Assembly: GCF_031877795.1 (NCBI RefSeq) | Contig: NC_133971.1 | Location: forward strand, 606,501-670,500 | From: Strix aluco | Taxonomy: Eukaryota > Chordata > Aves > Strigiformes > Strigidae | Reading direction: 5' to 3' | DNA: 64,000 bases | Made by a program: the position numbers and the translations under genes | Notes under the pieces: generated by a model | Databases searched by the model: none | What the model saw: the letters and a program-made list of their open reading frames with translations, nothing else | Told to the model about the DNA's origin: nothing | In this document: one piece after another, positions 24,641 through 57,209 of the stretch | Position numbering within the stretch: position 1 is the stretch's first letter | Layout of the letters: each line of letters starts with the position of its first letter

Positions 24641-25210
24641 TGCCACAAAAAGAAGTTCCTTGAATTAATGTCATGTCAAAATATAAACACACTTTATTTT
24701 CCCAACACTTGAACAGGCTTATTGTTTCCACCATTTATATTTAACATTAAAGTTTAATCATGAAGTTGTTAACCATAAAAAACTATTAAATGAATACAGA
24801 ACATTAAAAAAATTACTAAGTATTTCAGAATGAGCACTTGAAAAGAAAATTTATGCATAGAAACAATGGAGAATTACAATTAAGAGCTCTAGGGATCTGA
24901 GAATGATTTGTCCAGCCATTACACAGTCATTTCAATTTAAATTAAAATTGTAACTATTTTCTAGTCTACTAAAAATATGTGGTGTCACATTAAGAGTTTT
25001 AATGGAGCTTTCTCTAGGGAATGCAGAAAAGCTAGTTAGTAGCACATAAATAACTATATATTGGAAACTGAATAAATTCTCTGCCAAAAACATAATATGA
25101 TAAAAACAAAAATGACGGTGGATTATTCTATTTTCTCTAACGAAGTGCAGCCCTCGTATTAAACCAGAGAAGCAGTTCACAGGGTGTCTGAGTCTACATG
25201 GTTTTGCCAG
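24640..25210. promoter_or_regulatory. Candidate conserved non-coding element, AT-rich
   Basis: About 570 bp of strongly AT-rich unique DNA contains many TTAAT/ATTAA/TTAAC words and a 'ttgaattaatgtcatgtc' start. It has no repeat family signature and no convincing coding potential. It could be an enhancer or simply an AT-rich intergenic block. Confidence 0.35.
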
Positions 25211-27432
25211 AGCTGACTGACAAAAATGAATAAATGTCTGCCTGATGTATTTTTTTAACTTGATGAACCCCTGTGTGAATTACGCTGCGTACTTCACAAA
25301 CTGTGACAGTGTCCTCTAACAGCACAACCCTCCCTCCTTCTCCCAGAACACAGGGAATAAGTTGCTATGGTCTGTCCAATATCCCTGACGTTGGCAAAAT
25401 TAGCTTAGTCAAAGTGTTAACCACTGCAAAACATTTTTTTCAGAAACAGGGTTTTTTAGCGAGTCATTTTATTCAAGTCTACTTAAACACAAAGATCTGA
25501 CAGAAAAAAATGCACCCGTGCCCCAAGCCAAAACCAGCTTTGCTGTGCACCTGGAGGGCTTTTGCAGTTCAGAAGGTACCTGAGGTCTGGGAGCAGCACG
25601 CTGCTATGCTGGAAGTGAAAGCCAGGTTTAACAAAAACCAGGACAATGTGTTTTGCTTGCTTTGCTCACCAGAATTGTACCTGGATTTCAGACAAACACA
25701 AAGAATCTGGAACTCCCCCGTCCGACTCTCAGCGGTGCTCAGGGACAGGAGAAGTCCTGTCCCTCGGACTGCACAGAGTGCTGCCCACCTTCACTCCTGT
25801 GCTCAAAACGTAGAGGAATCCACCCAATTACCCTCCACAGCTGTCAGACCAAGCTAGGGACGGGTCCGTGAGGCATCTCTTCTCGTCCCATCGGCAGCAG
25901 ATGGGTGCAGATGCCCACAACCGCCGTCCCTGCACCCTCACAAGGGAGCGATGTGCCTGTGGGACGGGTGGCAAAACCCCTCTCTGAACCTGTGGAGGTA
26001 TTTTGAGGTCGTGGAAAACATCTCCCAGGGGTTAAGTAGGTTTTGGGGACAGGACAGTGTAATGCAAAGCTGTTTTGAAGCCCGTTTACTATTACAGCTC
26101 TCAAGCACCCAGAACTTAAGGCTGAAGGATCTGGCAGCTACTGCCAAATATATTATAATAAAGCAACTAAAATTTTGTTGTCTGTCCCTCCCAACGAAAG
26201 TTGGTGGTATTTAGACATTTGGTAGGTTTTCTACGGCATTCCTGCCTGTTTTTTCAACTTTTCACTATTTTCATAAATTACAGATGTCAGAGCAGTAATT
26301 CTCTTAGTTAGCATTGACTTTAATTAAGTAAAACAAAGGGCAAGGAATTAAACTAACAGCCTCAACCCTGACCAAAACCAGGTCTGTGTGTTTTTATTTT
26401 GTTACATCTATACTGAATCTCACTCTATAGACTCAATAACTAGCTTAGCTTCAATATGTAAACATACTTTGATTTTCCCTTAAAACGTAATTGTTTTTGT
26501 CTGCTCAGATTACACAGATCTGCTTTAATCTTAACACCGACCAGCTGCAGTTTCTCAGCCGGTTTCCTATTACCCTCACACTCGAACTGTCCACCAGCCT
26601 GCTCCTCCGCAAAACCCCCTCCAGGACAAGTTCTGAAGAAAAGAGGCAGGGAGAACAAAAACAACGAGAGCGTGATATTCTCTATGAAAAATATCTGCTG
26701 GGTTATAATTTTAAAGCAGGAGCTTTAAAAAGGATCTTTACATAAAGCTTTAAATGGAAAAATAATTTAAGCATGTGAACAGATGGGCCGCAGGGGTAAA
26801 GCTTTGTTTTCTGCTCCTCAAAATAAAATCAACATACAACGTAGTTTTGTTAAAATATCAAAACTCATCCAGCCCTTCTTTGGGAGCGGTTTTTCTAAAC
26901 AATACTGAGCAGAACTGCAGTTCTGAAGGACACTTCAAACTGCAACAGATAAGAAATATGCTTACTCTGGGAAGGACAGGGATTATTCCATGAATTACAA
27001 ACATAAGGGAGTCAAAGAGATGGCAAGTGATCTGCTGAAGAGGGGAGAGCTTCTAGGAGGTTTTTCAAGCATTGGTCTGTGACTACTCTTGTTAAATAGC
27101 TTTATTCGTGGCCTGGACGCCATTTGTAGGTGGTGTTACAGAAATTTGCTGATAGCATAATGTTAGAGAAGAACGATGGGGAACAGAAGGGAGGAACTGA
27201 GAACACCTGCAATGGGAAGAACATGAATACCCATAGCACAGTACCAGGAACAGTAGTTCTGGCAGAAAGAGGACAAAGAGCGCTGCTATTGCATGGAGTC
27301 CATACAGGGACTTATAAGAACAGGGACTGTGTGATCCCCTGCTTTCAAAGGAATTGAGATCAGTCGGGGGAGTATTCAACACCAGGAGGATGAAATGGGG
27401 AGCCAAGAGGAGGCCCCAAAAGCTTGGCTAAT
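25211..27432. other. Gene-free intergenic sequence
   Basis: No gene or repeat family was recognised. Short open frames (up to 115 codons at 25,510-25,857) lack conserved motifs and splice-site boundaries. Confidence 0.5.
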
Positions 27433-27940
27433 TCACAGCATCTCAGAACCATCTGGGTTGGAAAAGCCCTTGAAGCTCCTCCAGTCCCACCATGAACCTC
27501 ACCCTGACCGTTCCCAACTCCACCAGATCCCTCAGCGCTGGCTCAACCCGACTCTTCAACCCCTCCAGGGATGGGGACTCCCCCCCTGCCCTGGGCAGCC
27601 CATTCCAACGCCCAACAACCCCTTCTGCAAAGAAATCCTTCCTAAGAGCCAGTCTGACCCTGCCCTGGCGCAGCTTGAGGCCATTCCCTCTTGTCCTGGC
27701 ACAGGTTCCTTGGCTCAAGAGACTCATCCCCCCTCTCTGCACCCTCCTTTCAGGGAGTTGCAGAGGGCCATGAGGTCTCCCCTCAGCCTCCTCTTCTCCA
27801 GACTAAACCCCCCCAGTTCCCTCAGCCGCTCCCCATCAGACCTGTGCTCCAGACCCTGCACCAGCTCCGTTGCCCTTCTCTGGACATGCTCGAGTCATTC
27901 AATGGCTTTTTTGGAGTGAGGGGCTCACAAAATCTCACAA
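27433..27940 (-). mobile_element. Young CR1 3' fragment, copy A
   Basis: This is an antisense CR1 3' end beginning 'tcacagcatctcagaaccat' and 'ctgggttggaaaagccc' and running through the CR1 3' UTR and C-terminal ORF2. By eye it is about 97% identical over 445 bp to copy B at 40,766-41,240, which marks a recently active subfamily. It extends slightly further 5' than copy B, through a 'ttggagtgaggggc' block. Confidence 0.95.
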
Positions 27941-28049
27941 AACACATGTCAGCAAGTCGTGGCTACTCATACACTCAGACAAATGGTAGGGTCATGGAGG
28001 AGTAAGACTTAAGCTCAGTGGTAGCACCAGGAACACATTCATGTACAGT

Positions 28050-28602
28050 TGTCGTGGGTTAACCCCCTCTGGCAGTTCAGCCCCATGCAGCTGCTCATTC
28101 GCTCCCCCCTGGGGCAGGTGGGGTAGAGAATCAGGAGGATAAATGTGAGAAAACTGAGGTAAAGACAGTGTAATAAGTAAAGCAAAAGCTGTGCAAGCAA
28201 AACCAGGAATTCATTCGCCATGTCCTGTGAGCAGGCAGGTGCTCCCCCATCCCCAGGGCAGCAGGGCCCCATCACACTTAACGGTGACTTGGGAAGACAA
28301 ACGCCATCGCTCTGAATGTCGTCCGCCCCCCTCTTCCTCCCCCAGCTTTACATCCCAAGAGTGGTGGCACACGGCAGGGACACCCCTTTGGCCAGCTGGA
28401 TTCCAGCTCCTTGTGCACCCCCGTCCCGCTCACTGGCCGGGCAGCAAGAGAAGCTGAAATGTCCTTGACTTAGTGTAAATGCAGCTTAACAAGAACTAAG
28501 CCATCTGTGTGTTATCAATGTTATTCTCATCTTGAATCCACAACACAGCAGCGTGCCAGTCACTAGGTAGGACAAAAACTATCCCAGACAAAACCAAGAT
28601 AA
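28050..28602 (-). mobile_element. Solo LTR, avian ERVL-like family
   Basis: This is a single LTR about 550 bp long, antisense to the window. It starts 'tgtcgtgggttaacccc', carries 'aataagtaaagcaaaagctg' and 'cacttaacggtgacttggg' blocks, and ends with 'ctatcccagacaaaacc'. These are hallmark blocks of a very common avian ERVL-type LTR. No gag/pol sequence or second LTR lies on either side, so it is a solo LTR left by recombination. I could not identify a clear target-site duplication. Confidence 0.85.
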
Positions 28603-31600
28603 TAATGAACATAAATGACGTTTAAACTCTAGAAGAGGTTCCTCACCAACAGAACGAAGTTAGGACAGCCTCATGGGTGTGGCGCAGCAGTTGGGCTCAA
28701 GACTGACCGATGACATGCACGACTTTGTACAACCTGGCTGCCTGCCAGAGGAGCAGTCTGCGTGCGGGGAAGCCAGACAAACCTCCGGGCCCTGCGTTCC
28801 TCAGTGCAGAGGCTTCAGCAAGCTTGGCACACAACCCGTGCTCCTCGTTATCCACACAGCTCCTTTATTTATTAACCCTTGGTTTTGCCTGCCTCTGAGT
28901 TCCACCTGAGATCAGCTGAAATAGACTTCCAGCAATCTCAGTAAAAAAAATTACTGATAGTGTAGCAGCAGTCTGGTTTCAAAAAAAGCACGAACGAATC
29001 TTGCTTCTTGCCCACTCTGATTCCTATCACCAGCTGTCATTCATTCACAGCAAGGAATATTAGCAAAAAAAGTCAGGACGGCAGCCTATGAAGAGGAACC
29101 TTATTTCACACATCAGAGCTTGTAAGACAACTTGAATCAATTATCTCCCAGTTGTTTTTAGCTTAAAAAGAAGGAAGGAACAAGACATCTTAATTACTGT
29201 TTGTCCTTTCACAAGTCAGTCTTGTCACCGTGGGGAGGAGATAGTTACTCACACAGAATGTGCTTCTAAACAGCAGCAGTTCAGGTATTTCAGGATACTT
29301 TTGTAGTCATTCCTGAAATTAAAACTCAAGGAATGCAAAAGCAAGTGAATGTTTCAATTCTTCAGCCCCTGGGCTTTGCAGTTGCGATTGGTGATGTAAA
29401 ACACACATCATGGTAGCGATCAGCTAGGCTGTTATCAATACGCCTCGTTCAACCAGCCCTTCCATCTCCTACCCTTATTTCAATTCAGATCAAGTCCCAG
29501 GCAGAAGCCAAACTCTCGGGGAAAAGTTTGTATTCAGACAAGAAGCGAAAAGCACCAGAGCTCGCAGGGTACCGCAGCGCTCCGGCGTCCGCAGCTGATT
29601 TCCAGGCCGTGTTTAGCAGACTCAAATTTCAACATCCAAACCCCAAACGAGTCTCACCCTGCAGCTAAAGGAGTTGGGTACAGACAGTATTTAAGTGCTG
29701 ATATGAAGCTTTAAGCCATAATTTGTTAGAACAATAGGTCAGGTATGTTTTTGTCGACACAAACCCTTCATTCACGTGCTGGTCACGTACCCCATGTAAG
29801 ATCAGGGCTGCGCCGGCGTCACCATGTACATTTTTCTGTATTAGCAGTTAAGCCTCCTCCAGCACCCCTGCCCAGCCCTCTGACCCCCCCACGGGTCCCC
29901 TGCTCGCTGCACACCCATCCCACGGGCACCCCACGCTTGTGGGACCCCCACAAAACCTGCCCAGACCTGGGGCCTCCTTCTCCATCGGGGTTCGCCAGCG
30001 AGCACCAACGCACACCCTGTGCACACCCGGCCTGGGGAGGACACAGACACTTGCCCCCTCCACAGCCGGCACTGGGCACTGGGCTGTGACCCCTGCGCAG
30101 CGCCTGGTCCCTCCCCCCACTCCAGCTTGGTCCCCCCAGTTTCCAGCCTCGTCCGCTGCAAAGTTCTGGCTCAATGCAGCTTCTCCAGAGCCCAGCCACC
30201 ACCACCACCAACCAGGTTGGTTTGTTGTCTTTCTGTCTGTTTTGCATCCCTCTGTCTTTTATTTCTTCCCTCCCCCTTCTCCTGAGATCCCATTTGACAA
30301 GGTCCTTGATCAGATAACCTTTCCAAAACAAACCCGACCACATTCCACACACCCTTATCAATTAAAGCAAGTGACCAGCTCTGGTTCTGTTACTGCCTCT
30401 CTCACCCTCTGTCAGTCAGGTTTGTGTCATTCTGTTGGTGTTGATGTTCTCCCTCTTTCCTTATTGCCCCCTTCTGCATCTGAAGTGTTCTTGACCAGAA
30501 ACCCTTCCAGGAACAGCAGCGCTCTCCTTCCACATACACTTCCAAACATTTCTACCTTTTCTTGAAATTCTCTAAAAATGTCCCTATTCCTTCGCCTGTC
30601 TAAAGAGCAGCAAAGGGACAACTTGGCATTGGGAAAAAAAATGACACTTCTCCTTTGGTCAATAACTGCTTTAACAAACAAATCTCTCTGGTTACTGCAC
30701 TAAGGGTCACAGATAGGAAGCAGTTTTAATTAGCAGCCGTATCTCGGGCCTGTTGCTGGAAGTTTCGAACAACACTCAACTCTTCACCTACAAAACCCTT
30801 CGATGGATGAGCCTCAGGCTTCAGTTCAGGAGCAACAACCTGGGGTTTACGTACAGCACAGGCCACCCTTGTTCAATAAGAAAAATCCACAGCACATTGT
30901 CAAGTTGTCTAGGACATCTCTTGTCTGGGCATCTCCTCCAGAAAGGCTTCCACAAACATTCACCCCAGGGGGGTTGCTGCTGAAGCAAGGCTAAAGGTGT
31001 AAATAGTGCTGCAGGACAGACACGTGCCTTTCTCTAAGGGGACACCCCAACACCCCAGCCAGCTCTGACGTGCACTTACCAGTTCTGCATATTTCAAGTT
31101 TTATTTCTAGTGCTTAAGTTCCGTGCCCGGTCCTGTTCGAGGTGTCACTCTGAGCTCCCTGCAGGCAGTGAGGGTTGCAGATGCCTCCTCCCTTCACAGC
31201 AGTTCAGAGGTGCTGCTGCTCCTAACACCTGGTCTGATGATCACTTAACACAAGAGCATCAGAAAGCACACACACTTGTTAAGTGTTACTGAGGCTCAGT
31301 AATGAGCTACAGCGATGTCTTGTATGGGATCACAGTTTAAATCCTAGCACTCTTGACTTCACATTTATTGAAGACAGTCCTATTTTGTACCACATTGAGC
31401 ATATAGTGTAACTCTGGGAACCACAGCTGTGACTTAGTTAATGATCTCAATAAATCCTACTTAAGCAGAGACAAGAAGAGAATTATGCAAATGACTATTT
31501 CTGTACCAAATGTACTTGATAACTGGAGACATACCAAAATAAGCTTCAGCATACAAACACAAATACTTTTTTTTAACCCACCTACATGAAAAATATGCAA

Positions 31601-31634
31601 GAGGGGGAACAGCTTACAGAATTCCACTGCAGAA
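28603..31634. other. Gene-free sequence downstream of MELK
   Basis: No gene was recognised. 29,850-30,130 is GC-rich, and the 180- and 208-codon frames there are compositional and overlap on opposite strands. The rest is mixed unique sequence between the solo LTR and the MELK poly(A) site. Confidence 0.5.
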
Positions 31635-31855
31635 GAGTTGTAGTTGCAGAACATTTATTACAAACTTGATATTAAAGGACATACAGAAAGAGGCACATGT
31701 ACAAAGAGGAGTGGTTAAAAACCCAAGAAAGGTGACAGATTTTTCAAATACAGCTGTGAATGTGACACAGAATTACTTTTCTGAACAGACCTTTCCAAAA
31801 CATGATGATTAAGGCCTCAGCACAATGCTGCTTTCTCAGCACGTGCATCAGCCAG
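31635..31855 (-). other. MELK: MELK 3' untranslated region
   Basis: This is AT-rich sequence immediately after the MELK stop codon. A canonical AATAAA (minus strand) lies at 31,654-31,659, about 200 nt past the stop. Cleavage is therefore expected near 31,630-31,645. The 3' UTR is short. Confidence 0.75.
31654..31659 (-). terminator. MELK: MELK polyadenylation signal AATAAA
   Basis: The sequence reads TTTATT on the plus strand, which is AATAAA in the MELK sense. It is the first canonical signal after the stop codon and sits in U-rich 3' UTR sequence. Confidence 0.75.
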
Positions 31856-53081
<21,226 letters not shown>

Positions 53082-53514
53082 TCTGAGAGGGACGGGGATT
53101 TTGCAAGTCTTCTCGGTACCTGCAAGGAGACAGCGTAGCCGGTGTTCATGCTTTTCCATTCTGAGCAGACTCGTAGAAACAGAAAGGACATTTGCTGCAG
53201 CTCCGGGGCGGGGTGTGGGGCTGCTTTCATTAGCAGCAGATTCACTAGACGAGCCTGAGCGCCCGGAGGCTACGGGCACAAAACGCCAGCACCTTTCGGG
53301 GGCCCCTCGGTAACTCTGGGCAGCGAGAGCAAAGCAGTCGCTTTGCAGAGCAGCGATAACAACCCCCCCCCCGTGACCGTTTACCTCCACGGGGCCACCA
53401 ACGACACCCAACAGGACGGCACAGCGGCCTCCTCCCTCCCTCTCCGGCTCCCCATGGCCTTTGCCGCCACAGGAACAGCGAGAGGCTGCCCCGGCCCTGA
53501 GGCCAAGCGGCCCC

Positions 53515-53544
53515 GGGGTGAGGGGGGGTGAGGGGGGGTGAGGG
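53515..53544 (+). other. G-quadruplex-type G-run array
   Basis: Four G-runs (4, 7, 7 and 3 G) are separated by TGA spacers on the plus strand, giving a near-tandem GGGGGGGTGA repeat. It lies about 10 nt inside MELK intron 1, on the template strand of MELK. Confidence 0.7.
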
Positions 53545-53554
53545 CAACACTCAC

Positions 53555-53610
53555 CGGCTCTACAGCCACGGCCCCGTGCGGCCGTTACCGTTTAAATCTC
53601 CCCGCCGCGG
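53555..53610 (-). other. MELK: MELK non-coding first exon (approximate)
   Basis: A consensus donor (CCG|GTGAGTG, minus strand) lies at 53,553-53,554, inside the CpG island and about 430 bp upstream of the start-codon exon. This fits the known non-coding exon 1 of vertebrate MELK. The transcription start is estimated from motif positions, not observed. Confidence 0.6.
53591..53606 (-). promoter_or_regulatory. MELK: CDE/CHR-like cell-cycle element
   Basis: Reading in the MELK direction, GGCGGG is followed by a 4-nt spacer (GAGA) and TTTAAA. This is the layout of a CDE (E2F/DP-like half site) four bases upstream of a CHR (TTYRAA-type), the element bound by DREAM and B-MYB-MuvB in G2/M genes. 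It sits just at the expected transcription start. TTTAAA is a variant and not the most common TTTGAA form. Confidence 0.5.
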
Positions 53611-54110
53611 CGCCCACTTCCGGCTACGGCGCTGAGGGGCCAGTCAGCGCGCAGCAACGGACAGGAAGAGGCTGGACCACGCAGTGCATGACGGGAGGGA
53701 GGTCAAAAGGGAATCGGGAGAGTGGGTACCACCATGGCGGGAAGGTCTCCGTGACTGGGAACGGCCTCGGCCGTGCCGGGTCCCGAGAGAGGCGGTGAAA
53801 CCGCGCCCGCTCGCACCGTGAGTCCCGCCGGGGACTGTGGCGGGACGGGCCGCCGCGCCTACCGCCACGCACAAGATGGCCGCCGGCCTGCGGCCCCGGG
53901 GAGGCGTACACCTCCCAGCATGCTCCGCGGGCCCGCCGTCCCCTCAGGGGCGGCCTTTCCCGCCACCGCCACCGCCCTCAGAGCTGCCACCAGCACGGCC
54001 CCGGCCCCAGCAGCCCGGGGCGGGTGAGGAGAGCGGGCAGAAGCGCGGGGTTTGCGCTGTTCGGGCCGGGCTGGACGGTCTGGGATTGTCCGGGCTGCCG
54101 GGGTGGAGCC

Positions 54111-56520
54111 ACAAGTGGCTGGTGTTAACAGAAATCCCGCAGCACGGCAACGAAAGGGGGGACGCCACGATGCCCTGAGCTGCCGACGCTGTTTCCTTAA
54201 TTATGCTAAAACTGCGCTTCATGGTAATTTTTAAAAGAATGGAAAATCTAAGCATTTTAAGCGGATGAGTCTGTCCGGGAATAGCAGCAGAGCAGCAGGG
54301 CTTGCACCCGCAATTTTGGCGTTGTGGACAATTGCTAGCCCTGCTTTCACCGTGCCTTCTTGAAGGTGTTTCGGGGGTGTTTCGGGGACAGTTGGTTTTC
54401 TCTGAGCCGCAACTCGGGACTGCTTATGGCATCTAGGTGTATTTTCACTGCTCTGACCCTGTGGCAACCTGTCTCTGTCTACCTGGGGGTCCCCATCCCA
54501 TCCCATCCCATCCCATCCCATCCCATCCCATCCCCCTGCAGGTCCCCATCCTGGGGACGATGGGCAGGGAGGTGGTGTGTGACATCATGAGGCCACTGTC
54601 ACGGGAGTGCCATGCATGTGGCTGACAGTGTCATGGGTGGCCTCTGCCCCTGCCCAGTCCCCCACTGGTGGGACCCACTGCGCACCCCTCCCAGCCCCTC
54701 TGCGTGCCTGAGGGAGGAACGGCCGCTCAGCAGGAAGCAGCGGGCTCTGACATGGCCAATTTCATACCTGGACACTGCGGTAGGGCTTGGCTGGGCCCAC
54801 GCAGGGCCCTGCTGCCCTCCATGGCCTCTCACAGCCCTTTCAGGGGCACACGTGGGGCTGAGCAGCCCCTCCAGAGAACCCCAGGGGCTCTCCTCGTCCT
54901 TGCAGGATGCCGTGGAAGGTGCTGTAGGGCCGCTACAAGGGCCTGGGGGGCAGAGCCCTTCCAGCCGGAAGGTGCTGCCCGCCGTGCCCCTGAAATTTCT
55001 CTCTGCTCTGCCCATGCTGCCCCTCGCCCATGCAGGCAGCAGAGCCCTCCCTGGCCACGGCGGGGACCGATCCTGGCTCCAGTCCACTGCTCCCTACACA
55101 GGGTGTTTCCTCCTCCCCACCAGCCCCCACAGACACCCCACGGCCCTCTCTAACCCTCGTAGATGACCCTCCCATCCCTCAGCTGCCACCTGGGCAGATG
55201 CAGCCCTTCAGATCCTGCTGGCCTGCCTGCCCCAGCAGCCCAGCTCCCCTGCTGTGTCCTCCTCCCCTTGGGCAAGGCTGAGCCCAGGGTGATCCTCTGC
55301 CAGCTGCAGAGAGCACAAGGGTGCGCCCCGTGTTCTCCGGAGAGCGGCCTTGTGCTGCCGTGCAATAACCCGATCCGAACACGCCCAGGACAGATACTGT
55401 ATTTATCCAGGCCTGGGCACTTGGGGCACTTTTCCACAAATCAAGCACCCAACAGCAGGTTTTCATGCTCCTTTTATACACAAAAATCAGAGGTTAGTGC
55501 TTTTCCAGACATGCCTGTTAGATACTGATTGGTCAGTGATTAACGTACAATTATAATGCAGCTTATCTAATGCTGCTACTACTGTGTGTGCTCAGGGGAA
55601 GGGTCTTTACCTGGGCAGAGGGCTTCTTGACCTGTAGGAGGGATTTTTAGTATTATAATGAGGGCAGTTCAGTGAAGGATACACGGACTTCGAGTTTGCT
55701 TGCCCAGTTGGCGCTGTACCCTCTGCAAGCTCTGCGATGTCCTTGCTCAAGGCTGTACTTGTCTTGCTGATGAGGGGTGGCTTTGGCTTTAACATAGACA
55801 AAGAACATCTATTTTGACCTAAGCATAGTATTGGTATGTTGCTCTAAAAGTTTAATCTTCAACACAGGGCTGAGCCTTGCTGAACCCCCTGCCCTGTGCC
55901 CAGCCGGGTCCCACCCCCCAGCCACCTCTGCTCCGTTCCACCTGCTCCCCCAGACATGGCTGCGTATCCCTCTCCAGGAGGACAGGAGCCTCGCGGAGGG
56001 GCTGCGCCGGGGAGGCTGGGCTGCGGCCAGTGGGGAGGCCAGAAGATGTGAGCTTCAGGGCTGGGCTCACAGAAAACCTCAAGGACAAGCTGTGGCTTAA
56101 GGAATGTCCCTCACGGGAGCGGGAGTGTATGGAAGGATTCACCCACTCCCTTGCAGTTGCATTGACAAACTCCTTAGATAAAACTCAAAGGGGGAGACAT
56201 GGACTGAGCTAACCCCTGTTGTGCATGCTTGCCTTGCTAATGACTTGATAATGACTATGGCCCTTTGCCATTGCAGTAGCAACAAGAACTGATAAGTGAT
56301 CATTTCTGGAATGACTGATAAGATCTCTGGGAACAGAGGAAAAACCAAAGCTGGTCAACCACCGACTCAACTGGAACCCCTGTTCCACCTTTTTCCTCAT
56401 CTCTCATGGAAATGAATTTGTGGAATCCCTGTCCCTCCTTGTCTAGTATGCTAATCAGCTAATAAAATGAACTTTAAAAGGCAACAGAAACTTTAGACAC
56501 CGCTGGAGTCAGGGGTGGTG
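54111..56520. other. GC-rich intergenic sequence, no gene recognised
   Basis: 54,600-55,300 is GC-rich with overlapping Pro/Ala/Gly-rich frames on both strands and no domain. 55,360-55,830 is unique sequence. I found no RNF38 exon and no 5' exon of the aminopeptidase pseudogene here. Confidence 0.5.
54491..54534 (+). repeat. (CCCAT)n microsatellite
   Basis: Eight tandem CCCAT pentamers are flanked by C-runs. They account for the Ser-His-Pro-Ile open frames. Confidence 0.95.
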
Positions 56521-56540
56521 ATCTGGATTGCTTTGACGCT
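56211..56540 (+). mobile_element. Possible LTR-like segment
   Basis: From about 56,211 the sequence has LTR-like organisation. An A/T- and C-rich upstream part is followed by 'gctaataaaatgaac' with an AATAAA at 56,461, then a short 'caccgctggagtcagg' segment and a polypyrimidine tract. I cannot match it to a named family, no paired LTR was found, and the limits are guesses. Confidence 0.3.
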
Positions 56541-56604
56541 CCCCTTCCCCTTTCCCTTCCCCCTTCCCCCTTCCCCCTTCCCCCTTCCCCCTTCCCTTTC
56601 TTAC
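56541..56604 (+). repeat. (CCCCTT)n polypyrimidine microsatellite
   Basis: Tandem CCCTTCC/CCCCTT units form the outer edge of the left inverted-repeat arm. The right arm ends in a comparable purine tract (57,363-57,402). Confidence 0.9.
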
Positions 56605-56770
56605 AGATTTATAAGAGACCACATTGCTTATTATCCTTTTCCAAGTTTAAATTGTTCTCTACCACAAGTCAAACATTTTACAGGACTTTTGGTGTTGTTT
56701 CACCTTAATTTAACCCGAGGGGATCACAGAACCATTGCGATTCTCCGCGCTTCCAGTCTGGGTCATGACA
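56593..56770 (+). repeat. Left arm of large imperfect inverted repeat
   Basis: This arm pairs with 57,210-57,370 on the opposite strand. Shared blocks in order are 'aagagaccaca', 'tttccaagttta' (degenerate), 'caagt..aacattt', 'tttaaccc.aggggatcacag', 'aacc.ttgcga' and 'cccagtctggg' (degenerate). Identity is roughly 75-80% by eye, with one small gap. Confidence 0.85.
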
Positions 56771-57209
56771 CTGGGGCATGCATGGTCCAGAAAGCCATGT
56801 CTCCTCTGGGTAAATCAAGGAGGAGACCCCCTGAGCTCTGCTCCCAGTGAGTGCCTGACCCGCCAGATTTTCTCCACACTCTGGATGCTGGAGCTCGGCG
56901 AAGCGCCGCGTGTCAGCACCTCCAGGGCACGGGCTGGGGCTCCCAGGGTCTGTAAGGGGACAGAGCTCGTGGCACGCTCGCCTTGGCCCTTCTCGCTGGA
57001 AGCTGCCTTCACCCGAGGTGGGCCTGGGGAGACCTCGGGGTCTCCCTGGTCTTCCTTCTCTTACCGTCTTCCAGTCGTCGATGGTACCCGTACGAGGTGG
57101 GGGAGGGGTGCATGGAGGTGTCTCCTCCCTCTGCTGTGCGGCCCCACCAGGGACTGAGGGCAGTCCAGGCCGGTGGAGCCCGAACCCCCGTCTGTCTCTG
57201 TCACAGCCC

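Larger units (their letters stand above)
53200..54110. promoter_or_regulatory. MELK: CpG-island promoter of MELK
   Basis: About 900 bp is GC-rich with frequent CpG, in contrast with the AT-rich introns to its left. Motifs that can be read are an ETS site ACTTCCGG at 53,616-53,623, a YY1-type AAGATGGC at 53,873-53,880 and an E2F consensus TTTCCCGCC at 53,956-53,964. A CDE/CHR-like pair at 53,591-53,606 is listed separately. A strong-looking donor (CACC|GTGAGTCC at 53,814-53,823, plus strand) allows a divergent transcript, but none can be demonstrated. In mammals the head-to-head neighbour is RNF38, which I do not see here. Confidence 0.75.

Noticed and set aside
27395-27919. 174-codon open frame, with a twin at 40,734-41,243
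   Set aside because: Both are antisense readings of the two young CR1 3' fragments. Their similarity comes from the transposon and not from a gene family.
29819-30565. Overlapping 180- and 208-codon frames
   Set aside because: They are on opposite strands of the same GC-rich stretch, with low-complexity composition.
1-31600. PAX5 exons, expected somewhere beyond the MELK 3' end
   Set aside because: I looked for paired-box and homeodomain-like coding blocks on both strands and saw none. The nearest PAX5 exon is probably outside the window.
54491-54534. CCCAT array considered as interstitial telomere repeat
   Set aside because: The vertebrate telomere unit is CCCTAA. This pentamer is an ordinary microsatellite.
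54599-55166. Overlapping 162-184-codon frames upstream of MELK, considered as a divergent gene
   Set aside because: Three frames on two strands are open at once, which reflects GC content. No domain or splice pattern supports a gene.
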